From assembly GCA_021613335.1 (NCBI GenBank), contig JAJTWR010000362.1:468501-532500 (forward strand): DNA of 64,000 nucleotides, in the 5' to 3' direction. Source of the stretch: Whitmania pigra. Lineage: Eukaryota; Annelida; Clitellata; Hirudinida; Haemopidae. How positions within the stretch are numbered: position 1 is the stretch's first letter; each line of letters begins with the position of its first letter. The translations under genes were made by a program, and so were the position numbers. The notes under the pieces were generated by a model. It was given only the letters and a program-made list of their open reading frames with translations. It was not told the origin of the DNA and ran no database searches. Positions 35,837-50,800 of this stretch are shown piece by piece.

Positions 35837-38800
35837 TTAAGTTTTAAGAAAATCTTACTCTTAGCTTAGATTTATTACATTCCATATATTATTTAACAAA
35901 TTAAAATTAAATAAAATTAAATAGAATACGAAAACAATAAGAATATTAATTATAACTTGGTAATTTCCAATAGAAATAGTCTACTAAATAAAAATCTTAA
36001 TTTGAATGAAACGGAACTATGTCAACAGATCAAGACTGTTGGAAGGTCAGTCGCGACATACACTACACTGGCCAAGGTCTCGACCAAACTAAAGATGTCA
36101 ATGAATTGAATGTCTGCCAGTCTCTTTGCCGAGCCAAGCCTGGTTGCGACACCATCGACATGGATATCTTTACGAACCCTCAGTGCTGGACAAAGATCAA
36201 GAACTTCGAAACCAATGAAAGAGAGCTCAGAGGCCAGAAGGGAGTCACGAATTACATGACGGATCAAAGATGTCTGAATTTAATTGAAGGTGTCGGTAAG
36301 TCGGAGCCATTTCATGTGGAGTTGTTGGAGAATTATAAGTTTTATTTTTGAATCATTCCAAAATTTAAAAAAAACCCCATCCGACTACTTATGAAACACC
36401 TCGTAAATCAAATTCAATTATAGATCCAAAATATATTTAGCATTTGGATTGCATAGGCGTTTTTTCCTTTTGTATATCAATTGTTGATTTTAATAGACCA
36501 TCCATGCTGGAATGTCTATGCTGGAGTCCATTATCCTGGTTTGAACCAAGTTAAAGAACCCGAAATTTGGGGATGTCTGGAAGAGTGCGAGAAAAATCAA
36601 GATTGTTCCGTAGTGGATTGGGACTTCAAAACCAATCCAAATTGTTGGAACCAAAAGAATCGCTTTAAGGTCTCACTTGATAGCCACAGGCCGCACAAAA
36701 CAGTAGTCAACTTCATCCTGAATCGACAATGTTTAGAGTTCATCAAAGGCGTAGGTAGGCAGGTTAAACTATATCGAAGTTAAAGACTGACAAAACTGGT
36801 CACAAGCTACCATGATGTAGCAAAGTAAAACTATTTGATATTTTAATTAAAATAAGATTTTGTAATTTAAAGATACGAAATTTTGGGAAGTGAGCTACGA
36901 CATGTATTACGCTGGTTTGGGTTTGGATCAAGTGAATGCTGCCACGCTCGAAGACTGCCTGAACGAATGTCTCAAATCCGACATTTGCGGGGCAGTGAAC
37001 TGGGATTTGAATACCAATCCTCACTGTTCGATTCACAAGAAAAGCTTCACTGCTTCAAAAAGGGATTTGCGGGCCAAGCAAGGAGTCTACAACTTTTGGC
37101 GCAGATATGAAAGAACGAACATCTTCAGAGGCATCGGTTAGTCGTACAACGTTTATTCATCTGGAGCTTCTTTAAATAATTTAGCTGTAACTTTTTAAAC
37201 ATAACATAGTTAGTGTAAGATCAATTTAAAGGCACCTTTTGCAGATGCCAAGCATTGGCTCATCAGATGGGGATTCAAATACGACGGATTACAAGAAGTC
37301 TCTGCCTCAAATTTTAAGGGCTGCGTTGATATGTGCCTCAACAACGATTTCTGCTTCGTTTTGACTTGGATAGAAACTGATAGAAAATGTTTCATCCAAG
37401 GAAGTGGCGAAGCTGTAATAAACTATGGAAAAATAAAGCGCTTGAAAAATGCATTCACTCTCTTGGCCAGAATAGAACTTCTCATGAAATTTAGACAAGT
37501 TTTTAAGCTTTCAGAGCTTCCTCCAGGTCAGTTAGTCAAGCAGGGACAATGGGAGATTGTCGAAATAGGTAATTATTACGAATATTTGTAAGTTTCCAGG
37601 TCTAATTTTTTCATTTTCGGAAACATATTTGTAAAGGATTAAAATAACAAATTACATATCAATCAGTTATTTCACTATCACTGTTTTATAGTTAAAAAGT
37701 AGTTTTCTAAGTTTCTTATAGTTTTTTATAGATTGTTCTAAGTATAAGATCGACTGCCATAAAATATTGTCGAGCAAAATTTTTTCAATTTTGTAAGTTT
37801 TATACTTTAATATCCAGTTTAATACAAATTAAAGTAACCTTCATAATAAATTTAATATTCTTCAAAGGCGATGATGGCAGCCAAGAGGAAGATGACAAAC
37901 TTGGAACTGCTTTTGGAGGTCATAATACTTGCAAATGATAATTAATTACAAATATAAATTAATTGTTAAAATTGTATATGTTTTGAGTTTAATATGTTGA
38001 TATTTTGCTCATTGGAAATCATTCTTATCAGGTTTTAAAACTAACTGTTGTCTGTTTATAGCTCTGGGTTGTCAAAATAATCAGCTGTGTTTGAATCTCG
38101 TCAAAATGGCCAACTTAGGTAAAAACCCAAAATATTATTTTAATTTAATAAAAATATATAATTTGATTATCAGAGCTATGTAATGCTATAACTTAGAAAC
38201 TAGGACTTAGTAAATGTTTATTGGGAAAGTGCGCTACAAATGGAAAAAATATTTCAAAAATCAAGCCGATTTTAGAAAATTTATTTAATATTTTAGTGCT
38301 TTAAAATATTTTTTCATTTCTCAAAATCAAAGGACAATGGTACATCAAATGGAACTCGTTTTACAAGGGATTGAAAGAAACGCCAGCAATAAATGTGGCG
38401 GAATGCACTGAATCATGCGTAAACAGCAGTTCTTGTTTTGTGGCAAGTTGGGTCGATAACAAATGCTACACACAACAAGATGGCAAAGCTGAATTGCGAT
38501 CGGAGAACCTCGAAACTCGCAACAATGCCCTCACATTCTTAGGAAAGATAAAATATCTCTATAAATTCAAAAACTACAGAAAAATGTATGGTAAGCAAAC
38601 TGATATCATGCGTTATGAACCTATAAGAAACCTATGAGGACATTTGAAGATAGTAATACAATTTTTGCTTTCTTATTTTATGAAGGTTTATCAGGAAAAT
38701 TCCAAACTGGTAGCTTTATCGTTGAAGGCGAAGATTATGAGATTTCTCCTGGTCAGTTAACTATGAATGACTTACCATCACCAGGTAACTTCGGTATTTC

Positions 38801-41800
38801 AATCTAAATAGCATCATTGGCCAAATGTAAAATACAGATATATTTATATATATTTATATATTTTGAGAAATAAACAGATAATATAAACTAGCTCAGAAGG
38901 CTTTGAAATTGTTATATAAAAAAAATTCTCTAGATATATAATTACTAGTAATGATGTTGCTAATATAGCTTTAATATCAGAGATTTTAATTAATATAGAT
39001 TTTAATTTAATACTTTTTAATACTTAATGACAATTTATTTAATAATAATGCGTCACAATAATGTCAGATGAAGGCGAAATTGACTCAGGTGACGACAAAC
39101 TTGGACCTGAATTTGGAGGTTGTTTTGATTTTTTAACCTAATTTAAAACCTAATCATGTAATGCTAATATTAATGAATTGGAAACGAAAAAAGCTTTCAA
39201 ACATTTTGTTTCACTGTCGGAAATTTTACTTCTATCATCTAAACCGAAACCATTCATCATCTTCTTAATCACTCAAACATCTTTTTACTAATTGTTAATT
39301 TGTTTGTTAAAGAAATAAATTTAACTAAGAAATTTTGAATGATTTTTATAGAATAATTTTGAATGCATTATATAGAAAAATACAATCGATTAAGAAACTA
39401 ATTTAATGCGTTGACAGAATTGGGCTGTCAGAAAAATCCGGCTTGCACGACTCTTGTCCAATTGGCCGGTGTTGGTTAGTACATGTTGAAGCATCTTAGA
39501 CGAAAATGGCATAAGATCGATTTAAATAATTAACTGTTATTAATTAACATCTATTCATACTGTTTCATGGTTGTGTTAATATAATTATATTTATGATATG
39601 TAGTTTTGTAATTAATTGGTTCTACAACAGCTTAAAGCTTTCTTTTTTACGTTCCATTTCCTAAGTGCAAAAACACTGGTACATCAAATGGGGCTGGTTT
39701 TACAAAGGATTAAAGGAAATGTCAGCGAGCAGCATCAATGATTGCGTAGAAAAATGTAAAAACAACAACAAATGTTTTGTTTGGAGCTGGGCAGAGAGTA
39801 AATGCTACATTCAGGATGACGGTACGGGTGTGCTCAGGCCAGGAGATTTGGAAGCTCGTTTCGGAGTGCTCACCTTCTTGGGCAAAGTTAAACATCTATA
39901 TAGATTCAGAAAATTTGGAAAGCTTGGTTAGTTAACTTTTTTCAGGCAATTTTTTAGACTTTTACCTTGATAATTATTTTATTAGATCTATTAGAAGGAA
40001 GTTGGGGACACTTCCATGGCGGACAGGGGAGCAAGTCCGGCGATGAAGAAGGTTTAAGATTTATATTGATCTAATTAACTGTTCGATATAAATAATTCAT
40101 TACCAGGTTTTATCAGACTTTTGTTTATAAACAAGTTAACCTTTAACATAACATTTACTAGCATTAATTTATTTATGAATATCAGGCTGTCGGAAGGACC
40201 AAAAGTGCCTTGATCTTGTCAAATTAGCTGGCATCGGTTAGTTTACAAACTAATAATGATCCAATTAATGCTTTACGACATAATGTTAAAAAATAAGCTT
40301 CTATTTCTCACATGTTTGTCTTCATTTCTCAGAACAAAGAATTTGGCGAATCAAATGGGGATGGTTTTATAAGGGACTGAAAGAAGTGAAAGCAAGTTGC
40401 ATTAAAGAATGCGCTAAACAATGCCTTGGCAACAAATTATGTTTTGTCACGAGTTGGACAGACAACAAATGCTATGTTCAGGATGATGGCGTTTCTGAAT
40501 TGAAGTTTGGAAATCTGGAGGCTCGCCGTGGAGCTATCACTTTCTTGGGCAGAGTCAAACGCCTCGTGAAATTCAGAAAATTTGGAAAACTGAGTGAGTA
40601 AAATTGGTTTAATTGAATTAATAAGTTGATAAATCATAATTATGGACAATTAAACAATGTTGTATTCGAACTCAAGCATTAAATTTTATTCCATTTATAA
40701 TAGGTTCCAAAGATGAAGACTATGAGATCCCTCCCGGTCAGTTAAAATTCCCCGAATCCTGGTTCACAGGTACAGTCGCACAGATGTTCATTGTATTTTT
40801 AATTAGAACCGAAATTTAAAAATAAGTTTAGAAATGTTTTAATTAACCAATCAACAAATACATGTTTCATGCAAACACAGGGTAACATGTGTAGATCCAT
40901 AGATGATTATGATTCTGATGATGGTGATGAAGTTGATAATGATTACGATGATTACGATGATAATTATGATGGAGGTGAATAACTTTATAAAAATTGTCAA
41001 ATAAAGTTGTCAATAAGTAATAAACAATTTACTTAATTAAAAGATCAATTCCAATTATTAATGCTTATTTGTCAGGTGATAATGGTGATGACAAGTCAAA
41101 TGACAGAGGACTCCCACCAGCCTTTGGAGGTGAAACCAAGTTGCCAGCATTTAATTTTTGTGCCATATTTTATCCACTCATAAATACAAAAACATGTTTT
41201 AACAGATTTGGGTTGCAACAATGATCCAGTTTGTATGAACCTTGTCCAAACAGCCAAAATAGGTAAATGTCGAAATTCTAACTATAAATTCAGTTGCAAA
41301 AAAGTAAATGTTCTTTGTGATTTGAGCAATATTATGATGCCTCTGGTAATGATAAGAACATCTGTTTACTTTGTATGACATGCCATATAAATTAGCATCC
41401 TTTCTGTCGCTCCATGCTTATCTTTTGTCAATTCTGAAAACAGTTAAAAAACACTGGTACATCAAGTGGGGATGGACTTACAAGGGACTGAAAATGGTGC
41501 CTGCAAATAGCATTAAAGAATGCGCTGAACAATGCCTTGGCAGCAAATTATGTTTTGTCACAAGTTGGGCAGACAACAAATGCTACGTTCAGGATGATGG
41601 CGTTGCTGAATTGAAGCCTGAAAATCTGGAGGCTCGCCGTGGAGCTATCACTTTCTTGGGCAGAGTCAAGCGCATCGTAAAATTCAGAAAATCTGTTAGA
41701 TTTTTTGGTTAGTCATACAAATCATATCTAGATTTAATTTTAAAATTTGTGATTAATCAATTTCTAACAAATCAATAAGTTATATGCAAAATGTTATAAC

Positions 41801-44800
41801 ATTTAACTTTAGAGGTGCTCTCCGTAAATTGTTTAATCTCTATGAATCCATGTTTAATCCATGAATGACGCATTTTATAATGTTCCAAAACATCCTATTT
41901 GTGTTTAATCAGTCTTGATCATCAAAATTCAGGTGGTAAAAGAGACCATTCTGGAAGTGACGATGAAGATGAGAGAGAAAAGATATTTGGAGGTAAATTG
42001 GTTAAATTTTTGAGCAATTTTAATCTGTGATATTAATAATCAAGATCAATATTTTACAAAATTAAAGCCTTATGAAAGTGTAATTCGCTGTTTTAATAAA
42101 ATAAATAAATAATATGTTCTTTATATTTACAGCTTTGGGATGCCAAAACAATCAACGTTGCACGGAACTAGTAAAACAGGCTCACATCGGTTAGTATGAA
42201 TAAAAAAGCAACCAGTTCTAAAGAATGATTTGATGATGGAAATAGCAGTGTTTGAATTATGAAAGCAATTAATACATTGAAATATATAAATTGAAATAAC
42301 CTTGTTGACTTTTAAAAAAATGTTTTGCATCTTCAAAAAGTGAGAAAAAGATGGCTCGTAATATTGGGAAAGAAGTACAAAAAATCGAAGGAGATTCCGT
42401 CAAAAGATGTCAAAGAGTGCTTTGATACGTGCATGAACAGCGACAAGTGTTTTGTGGTCAGTTGGACTGAAGGCAACAAGTGCCACGTTCAAGATGATGG
42501 AGTAACTGATCTGACACCCGACAAATTGGAGCCTAGTACTGATGCGGTCACGTTCTTGGGCAAAGTAAAGCGTGTCATACGGTTCAGAAAATTCAAAAAA
42601 CTGTCTGGTAATTGCAACTTCAATATTGATATGAGATTCTGTTGCTTTGCTAGCATTTGAGTATTTTAAACTCATATTTGATTTTTAGTTTAGATTTACA
42701 ATTTTATACATTACTATTAATACTAATGGAGCATTATTACACATTCTTTACTAGGTGACAAAGGTATTCCTGATGAAGATTTTGAATATCCTGGTTATTA
42801 TATTATGCCAGGAGAGCCTGGTAAGTCGTTAGGATATATAAACTATTGTAACTTAATTTGGGCTTGTAACTACTCAACTTGCTTAAAACCTTTACTTAAC
42901 CTTCAGAAAAATTCTTACGTATTGCTCTTTGTTTGCCACATAACTCTCATACCTTTGTAAATTTAAACATACTTAAAATTCATCAAATAAACAATTTCCA
43001 TTTAGCCATTCTCATGTACAAAGTAGATCACCACATGTTGCCTCGTCTTTTCGATGGTTTGCTTTCAAAAATATCCTCTTTACATACATACTCTGTTCGA
43101 TCGTCAAACAATTACAGATCAGCTTTTGCTAAATCTGTCACTAGTTCTCGTAGTATTGTTTGCAAGGGACCAAAGATTTACTCTACCGTTCCACGTAATA
43201 TCACCAGCCTTTCAAACCTTTTAAGAAGGCACTAAAACACTTTATTATTAACTCTAAATAATCATGTACATTATTCGATATTACTTAGTATTTCTTACAT
43301 TATTGGGACATTGAAACGCAACATTATTCGTCAATGGTAATAGGACGTCTGTTAGCGGGAGTTTTTTCCCTTATGTCGTTCCTTTTTTTCACTTTCGGTT
43401 CAAACTTGTACTGGTTTTGTGTTTCAATAATAAAAGAAGGAAAAAATATAACAGAGTAGTAACCCTTAGCTGCTCTCTTTGGCTGATTTTATCACATCGT
43501 AGAGATCTTTTTTTTCACATTACAAATGTAATTTATGCTCCACCTCAATTTTCAAATAATTTGTTTATATTAACTTTTCTAGGTTCTTCAACAGACGATG
43601 AAAGTGAATCAGCTGATAAAGAAACCAAATTTGGAGGTTATCACATTGTGATTAAATTTAAAAAAAAAAGTATTATGTTATCTTTTTCTCGGGAATTACA
43701 TAAACATTACATTTTAATTCTTTTTTGCCAGTTTTAAGATCATATATGTAATTAAAAACGTTCTTAATTTAAATGCAGATTTGGGCTGCCGTAATAATCA
43801 ACGATGCAAAGATTTGGTCAAAGTGGCCAGAATATGTTAGCATTGCTTAACAATTTTATAACTTGTAATAGTACATGATACAAAATCAACCAGTACTAAA
43901 AATCATATTTATGTTTATAAATATATCTATAAAATCTAATTTTAAACTATAGTTTTTTTTTCAATTATAGTTTGCACAAGCATTTAGCAACAACTTGTTT
44001 TTTGTCTAAAGCGCGAAAACAATGGCTCGTAATATTGGGAAAGAGGTACAAAAGATCGAAGGAGGTTCCGGCAAAAGATGTCAAAGAGTGCTTTGATATC
44101 TGCATGAACAGCGACAAATGTTTTGTGGTCAGTTGGACTGAAGACAACAAGTGCCACGTTCAAGATGATGGAGTAACTGATCTGACACCCGATAAATTGG
44201 AGCCTAGTACTAATGCGGTCACGTTCTTGGGAAAAGTAAAGCGTGTCATACGGTTCAGAAAATTCAAAAAACTGTTTGGTAATTGCAACTTCAATATTGA
44301 TGCGAGATTCTGGTTTTTTGCTGGCATTTTATTATTTTAAACTCATGTATTGGATTTTCAATTTAGATTTATTACATTTAGATTCACAATTTTATACATT
44401 GATATAAATACTAATGCCAAATCGTAACATGGCTTACTTATTCACTAGATGGCAAAGATGTCCCCTACGAAGAATTTGAATATACTGGTGAAATTGTTTT
44501 GCCAGGAGAACCTGAATATGGTATGTCGTTAAAATGTGGTCATTATTTGTAGCTATTACCAAATAACAATCATTAATTTTCATGTTTCTGATTGATATAG
44601 TTTGCAGTCATGATAATTTATAATTTTGCAGATAATGAAGGATCATCTGAAGATGGCGAACCTGGCGATACTCTTCCCAGATTATTTGGAGGTTCTCACA
44701 CTAAAGAGTTTGAATTTAAAAAATTAGATTTTTGATTTTTATTAAATAGAAATGGTTGTGATTCATTTAGATGCTTTTAGATAATATTTTGTACCAAACG

Positions 44801-47800
44801 TCTTTATTTTAAATGCAGATTTGGGCTGCCAGAATAATCAACGATGCAATGAGTTGGTCAAATTGGCCAGAATATGTTAGCATTTACCTAATGATATCAT
44901 AACCTAGTGCACGACATAAATTATAATAATATTAAAACTAACGATTATATTTTGAAGTTGCATACCTAAATTCACATACTTACTAAATATGTTACTTAAA
45001 ATTAAATTATAGTTTGTTAGTTTGTACAAGATTTTAATAACATCAAATTATTGTTTTCCAAAGCAAAAAAACGCTGGGTCGTAATAATTGGAAAAAAATA
45101 CAAAAAATCGAAAGAGGTACCTGCAAAAGATGTCAAAGAGTGCATCAATATCTGCACGAACAGTGACAATTGCTTCATTGTCAGTTGGACTGCAGATGAC
45201 AAGTGCCATGTGCAAGATGATGGATTATCTGATCTGACACCCGATAATTTGGAGCCTATTAGTAATGGCATAACCTTCTTGGGCAAAGTAAATCGTCTTG
45301 TGAAATACAGAAAATACAGAAAGTTACAGGAAATTGGTAACAGGATTTATTCTGCATTTACAGCTTGCATTAAGATGTTACATAACTAAATAATTTAATT
45401 TAATATTATTAAAATAATATTACAATCAATATTCAGTTTAGTAAATTAAAAAAACACATTTTGCAAATAATGTCATTGATAATTCCAAATAAATAATAAA
45501 CATTCAAAATAATAATTCAGAGATAACATAAAATGCCTCATAATTATTGCAAAAATAAGGTTATGTTTATTAATTGTATGCATCGCATTAAATCAGAGAT
45601 TCCTCCTGAGGAAGGAGTCAAACCTCCGACCGAAGAAGGTGTACCTAGACATCCGGAAGAAACTGGATTACCAGGTTGATTTTCTCTAAAATATTACTTG
45701 ACTAATTTTCAATTTAACAATAACACCCTACAAACATTTTCCAAGACTTATAAATACAGTGATTTTATAGTTATCTCATGTTGTCCAAATCATTTTAGTT
45801 ATGCAACGGACTACAAGCAAATAAATAAATAATAATGTTATTTTTTGCAATTACAAATGTTTCTGTATAAGTCGAATAAAAAAATTTAATTACATACAAA
45901 ATTAATATAAAATTTAATATTATCTCTAATGGTGCATCTCTGTTAACAGATGATGAAGACATTCCACCTGGTCGTATGACGGCATCAGGTTCAGTAATAA
46001 AACAAATAAAAATATTTATTCTCCATGCACCTATCATTGACCTTAATCAGATGTTTATTTAAACACACAGTTTCATATAATTACAGCAATATTTTAACAA
46101 GTAACGAAATTGTATTGTTATTATTAATATCATTATTATATTATATATTATTATTAATATTGTTATTACTGCAGCAACTTTAATATGACTCTGCATATGA
46201 CATATATTGATATGTGTCGGCACAAGCAGCATATTATTTAGTTATTGATAATAATACCATTCAAAACCATAATTATGCAGATACAATATTGTAAAAGTAA
46301 ATAAGAATTAAATATTTTTTGATGAAATATCTATTAATTGCATGCATCGCATAAAATCAGAAATTCCTCCAGAGGAAGGAGTCAAACCTCAGACCGAAGT
46401 ACCTAGACTTCCGGAAGAAACTAGATTACCGGGTTCGTTTTCTCTAAAATACTACTTGGCTTTTTATTAATTTAACAATAACACCCTACTAACATTTTCC
46501 AAGACTTAGTAAAAACAGGGAATTTATAGTTATCTGTTGCATTTACAACTGTTTCTGTATAAGTCGAAAAACAAAATTTATTTACATACAAGATTAATTT
46601 AAAATTTAATATTATCTCTAATTGTGCATCTTTGTTAAAAGATGATGAAGACATTCCACCTGGTCGTATGACTGCATCAGGTTCAGTAATAAAACAAATA
46701 AAAATATTTATTCTCCATGCACCTATCATTGACCTTAATCAGATGTTTATTTAAACACACAGTTTCATATAATTACAGCAATATTTTAACAAGTAACGAA
46801 ATTGTATTGTTATTATTAATATCATTATTATATTATATATTATTATTAATATTGTTATTACTGTAGCAACTTTAATATGACTCTGCATATGACATATATT
46901 GATATGTGTCGGCACAAGCAGCATATTATTTAGTTATTGATAATAATACCATTCAAAACCATAATTACGCAGATACAATATTGTAAAAGTAAATAAGAAT
47001 TAAATATTTTTTGATGAAATATCTATTAATTGCATGCACCGCATTAAATCAGAAATTCCTCCAGAGGAAGGAGTCAAACCTCCGACCAAAGTACCTAGAC
47101 TTCCGGAAGAAACTAGATTACCGGGTTCGTTTTCTCTAAAATACTACTTGGCTTTTTATTAATTTAACAATAACACCCTACTAACATTTTCCAAGACTTA
47201 GTAAAAACAGGGAATTTATAGTTATCTGTTGCATTTACAACTGTTTCTGTATAAGTCGAAAAACAAAATTTATTTACATACAAGATTAATTTAAAATTTA
47301 ATATTATCTCTAATTGTGCATCTTTGTTAACAGATGATGAAGACATTCCACCTGGTCGTATGACTGCATCAGGTTCAGTAATAAAACAAATCAAAATATT
47401 TATTCTCCATGAACCTATCATTGACCTTAATAAGATGTTTATTTAAATAATCAAACAGTTTCAAATAATTACAACAATATTTTAACAATTAACGAAATTT
47501 TATTGTTATTATTAAAATCAACAATATTCTATGATATGGGTGTTTGAGCATATATTTCATTTATTTAACCAAAAACAACAATAAAATCAACAAAAAAGAT
47601 ATCAATTGTTAATATCATATACAAATCAAATCTTGTTACATCTGCATCGCATTACATCAGAAACATCTCCAGTGGATGGGCAAGTACCTCCGGTCTCTGA
47701 AGGTGAACCCACTTTTCCTGTAGAAACAGGATTACCAGGTTGGCTTCTCATATTTTTCTATCGACAAATTTTATTTCTCTAAATTGAGTGCATCGCATTT

Positions 47801-50800
47801 AATCAGAATCACCTTTGGAAGGGGGAGTGCCTCCGGTCTCTGTTGGTGAACCCACTCTTCCAGAAGGAACAGGATTACCAGGTTCAGAAGAAGGAGTTAA
47901 ACCCCCGCCCGAGGAAGGTGTACCTAGACTTCCGGATGAAACAGGATTACCAGGTAGGTTTCCCATATTTTTCTATCGATAAACTTTATTTCTCTCAATT
48001 GAGTGCATCGCATTTAATCAGAATCTCCATTGGAAGGGGGAGTGCCTCCGGTCTCTGTTGGTGAACCCACTCTTACGGAAGGAACAGGATTACCAGGTTC
48101 AGAAGAAGGAGTTAAACCTCCGCCCGAGGAAATTGTACCTAGACTTCCGGATGAAACAGGATTACCAGGTTGGCTTCTCATATTTTTCTATCGACAAATT
48201 TTATTTCTCTCAATTGAGTGCATCGCATTTAATCAGAATCTCCATTGGAAGGGGGAGTGCCTCCGGTCTCTGTTGGTGAACCCACTCTTCCGGAAGGAAC
48301 AGGATTACCAGGTTCAGAAGAAGTAGTTAAACCTCCGCCCGAGGAAAGTGTACCTAGACTTCCGGATGAAACAGGATTACCAGGTTGGCTTCTCATATTT
48401 TTCTATCGATAAACTTTATTTCTCTCAATTGCGTGCATCGCATTTAATCAGAATCACCTTTGGAAGGGGGAGTGCCTCCGGTCTCTGTTGGTGAACCCAC
48501 TCTTCCGGAAGGAACAGGATTACCAGGTTCAGAAGAAGGAGTTAAACCCCCGCCCGAGGAAGTGTACCTAGACTTCCGGATGAAACAGGATTACCAGGTA
48601 GGTTTCCCATATTTTTCTATCGATAAACTTTATTTCTCTCAATTGCGTGCATCGCATTTAATCAGAATCACCTTTGGAAGGGGGAGTGCCTCCGGTCTCT
48701 GTTGGTGAACCCACTCTTCCGGAAGGAACAGGATTACCAGGTTCAGAAGAAGGAGTTAAACCCCCGCCCGAGGAAGGTGTACCTAGACTTCCGGATGAAA
48801 CAGGATTACCAGGTTCAGAAGAAGGAGTTAAACCCCCGCCCGAGGAAGGTGTACCTAGACTTCCGGATGAAACAGGATTACCAGGTAGGTTTCCCATATT
48901 TTTCTATCGATAAACTTTATTTCTCTCAATTGCGTGCATCGCATTTAATCAGAATCACCTTGGAAGGGGGAGTGCCTCCGGTCTCTGTTGGTGAACCCAC
49001 TCTTCCAGAAGGAACAGGATTACCAGGTTCAGAAGAAGTAGTTAAACCTCCGCCCGAGGAAAGTGTACCTAGACTTCCGGATGAAACAGGATTACCAGGT
49101 TGGCTTCTCATATTTTTCTATCGATAAACTTTATTTCTCTCAATTGCGTGCATCGCATTTAATCAGAATCACCTTTGGAAGGGGGAGTGCCTCCGGTCTC
49201 TGTTGGTGAACCCACTCTTCCGGAAGGAACAGGATTACCAGGTTCAGAAGAAGGAGTTAAACCCCCGCCCGAGGAAGGTGTACCTAGACTTCCGGATGAA
49301 ACAGGATTACCAGGTAGGTTTCCCATATTTTTCTATCGATAAACTTTATTTCTCTCAATTGCGTGCATCGCATTTAATCAGAATCACCTTTGGAAGGGGG
49401 AGTGCCTCCGGTCTCTGTTGGTGAACCCACTCTTCCGGAAGGAACAGGATTACCAGGTTCAGAAGAAGGAGTTAAACCCCCGCCCGAGGAAGGTGTACCT
49501 AGACTTCCGGATGAAACAGGATTACCAGGTAGGTTTCCCATATTTTTCTATCGATAAACTTTATTTCTCTCAATTGCGTGCATCGCATTTAATCAGAATC
49601 ACCTTTGGAAGGGGGAGTGCCTCCGGTCTCTGTTGGTGAACCCACTCTTCCGGAAGGAACAGGATTACCAGGTTCAGAAGAAGGAGTTAAACCTCCGCCC
49701 GAGGAAAGTGTACCTAGACTTCCGGATGAAACAGGATTACCAGGTTGGCTTCCCATATTTTTCTATCGACAAATTTTATTTCTCTCAATTGCGTTCATCG
49801 CATTTAATCAGAATCACCTTTGGAAGGGGGAGTGCCTCCGGTCTCTGTTGGTGAACCCACTCTTCCGGAAGGAACAGGATTACCACCAGGTTCAGAAGAA
49901 GGAGTTAAACCTCCGCCCGAGGAAAGTGTACCTAGACTTCCGGATGAAACAGGATTACCAGGTTGGCTTCCCATATTTTTCTATCGACAAATTTTATTTC
50001 TCTCAATTGCGTTCATCGCATTTAATCAGAATCTCCATTGGAAGGGGGAGTGCCTCCGGTCTCTGTTGGTGAACCCACTCTTCCAGAAGGAACAGGATTA
50101 CCAGGTTCAGAAGAAGTAGTTAAACCTCCGCCCGAGGAAAGTGTACCTAGACTTCCGGATGAAACAGGATTACCAGGTTGGCTTCTCATATTTTTCTATC
50201 GATAAACTTTATTTCTCTCAATTGCGTGCATCGCATTTAATCAGAATCACCTTTGGAAGGGGGAGTGCCTCCGGTCTCTGTTGGTGAACCCACTCTTCCG
50301 GAAGGAACAGGATTACCAGGTTCAGAAGAAGGAGTTAAACCCCCGCCCGAGGAAGGTGTACCTAGACTTCCGGATGAAACAGGATTACCAGGTAGGTTTC
50401 CCATATTTTTCTATCGATAAACTTTATTTCTCTCAATTGCGTGCATCGCATTTAATCAGAATCACCTTTGGAAGGGGGAGTGCCTCCGGTCTCTGTTGGT
50501 GAATCCACTCTTCCAGAAGGAACAGGATTACCAGGTTCAGAAGAAGTAGTTAAACCTCCGCCCGAGGAAAGTGTACCTAGACTTCCGGATGAAACAGGAT
50601 TACCAGGTTGGCTTCTCATATTTTTCTATCGATAAACTTTATTTCTCTCAATTGCGTGCATCGCATTTAATCAGAATCACCTTTGGAAGGGGGAGTGCCT
50701 CCGGTCTCTGTTGGTGAACCCACTCTTCCGGAAGGAACAGGATTACCAGGTTCAGAAGAAGGAGTTAAACCCCCGCCCGAGGAAGGTGTACCTAGACTTC

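Noticed and set aside
40881..40902. Earlier acceptors (CACAG, GTGTAG) for linker 40903-40974
   Set aside because: Both would put TAA or TAG in phase 1 directly after the splice site; only ATCCATAG gives an open linker.
48658..49111. Minus-strand Gly/Pro/Ser repeat frames
   Set aside because: They are antisense shadows of the 215-bp coding array.
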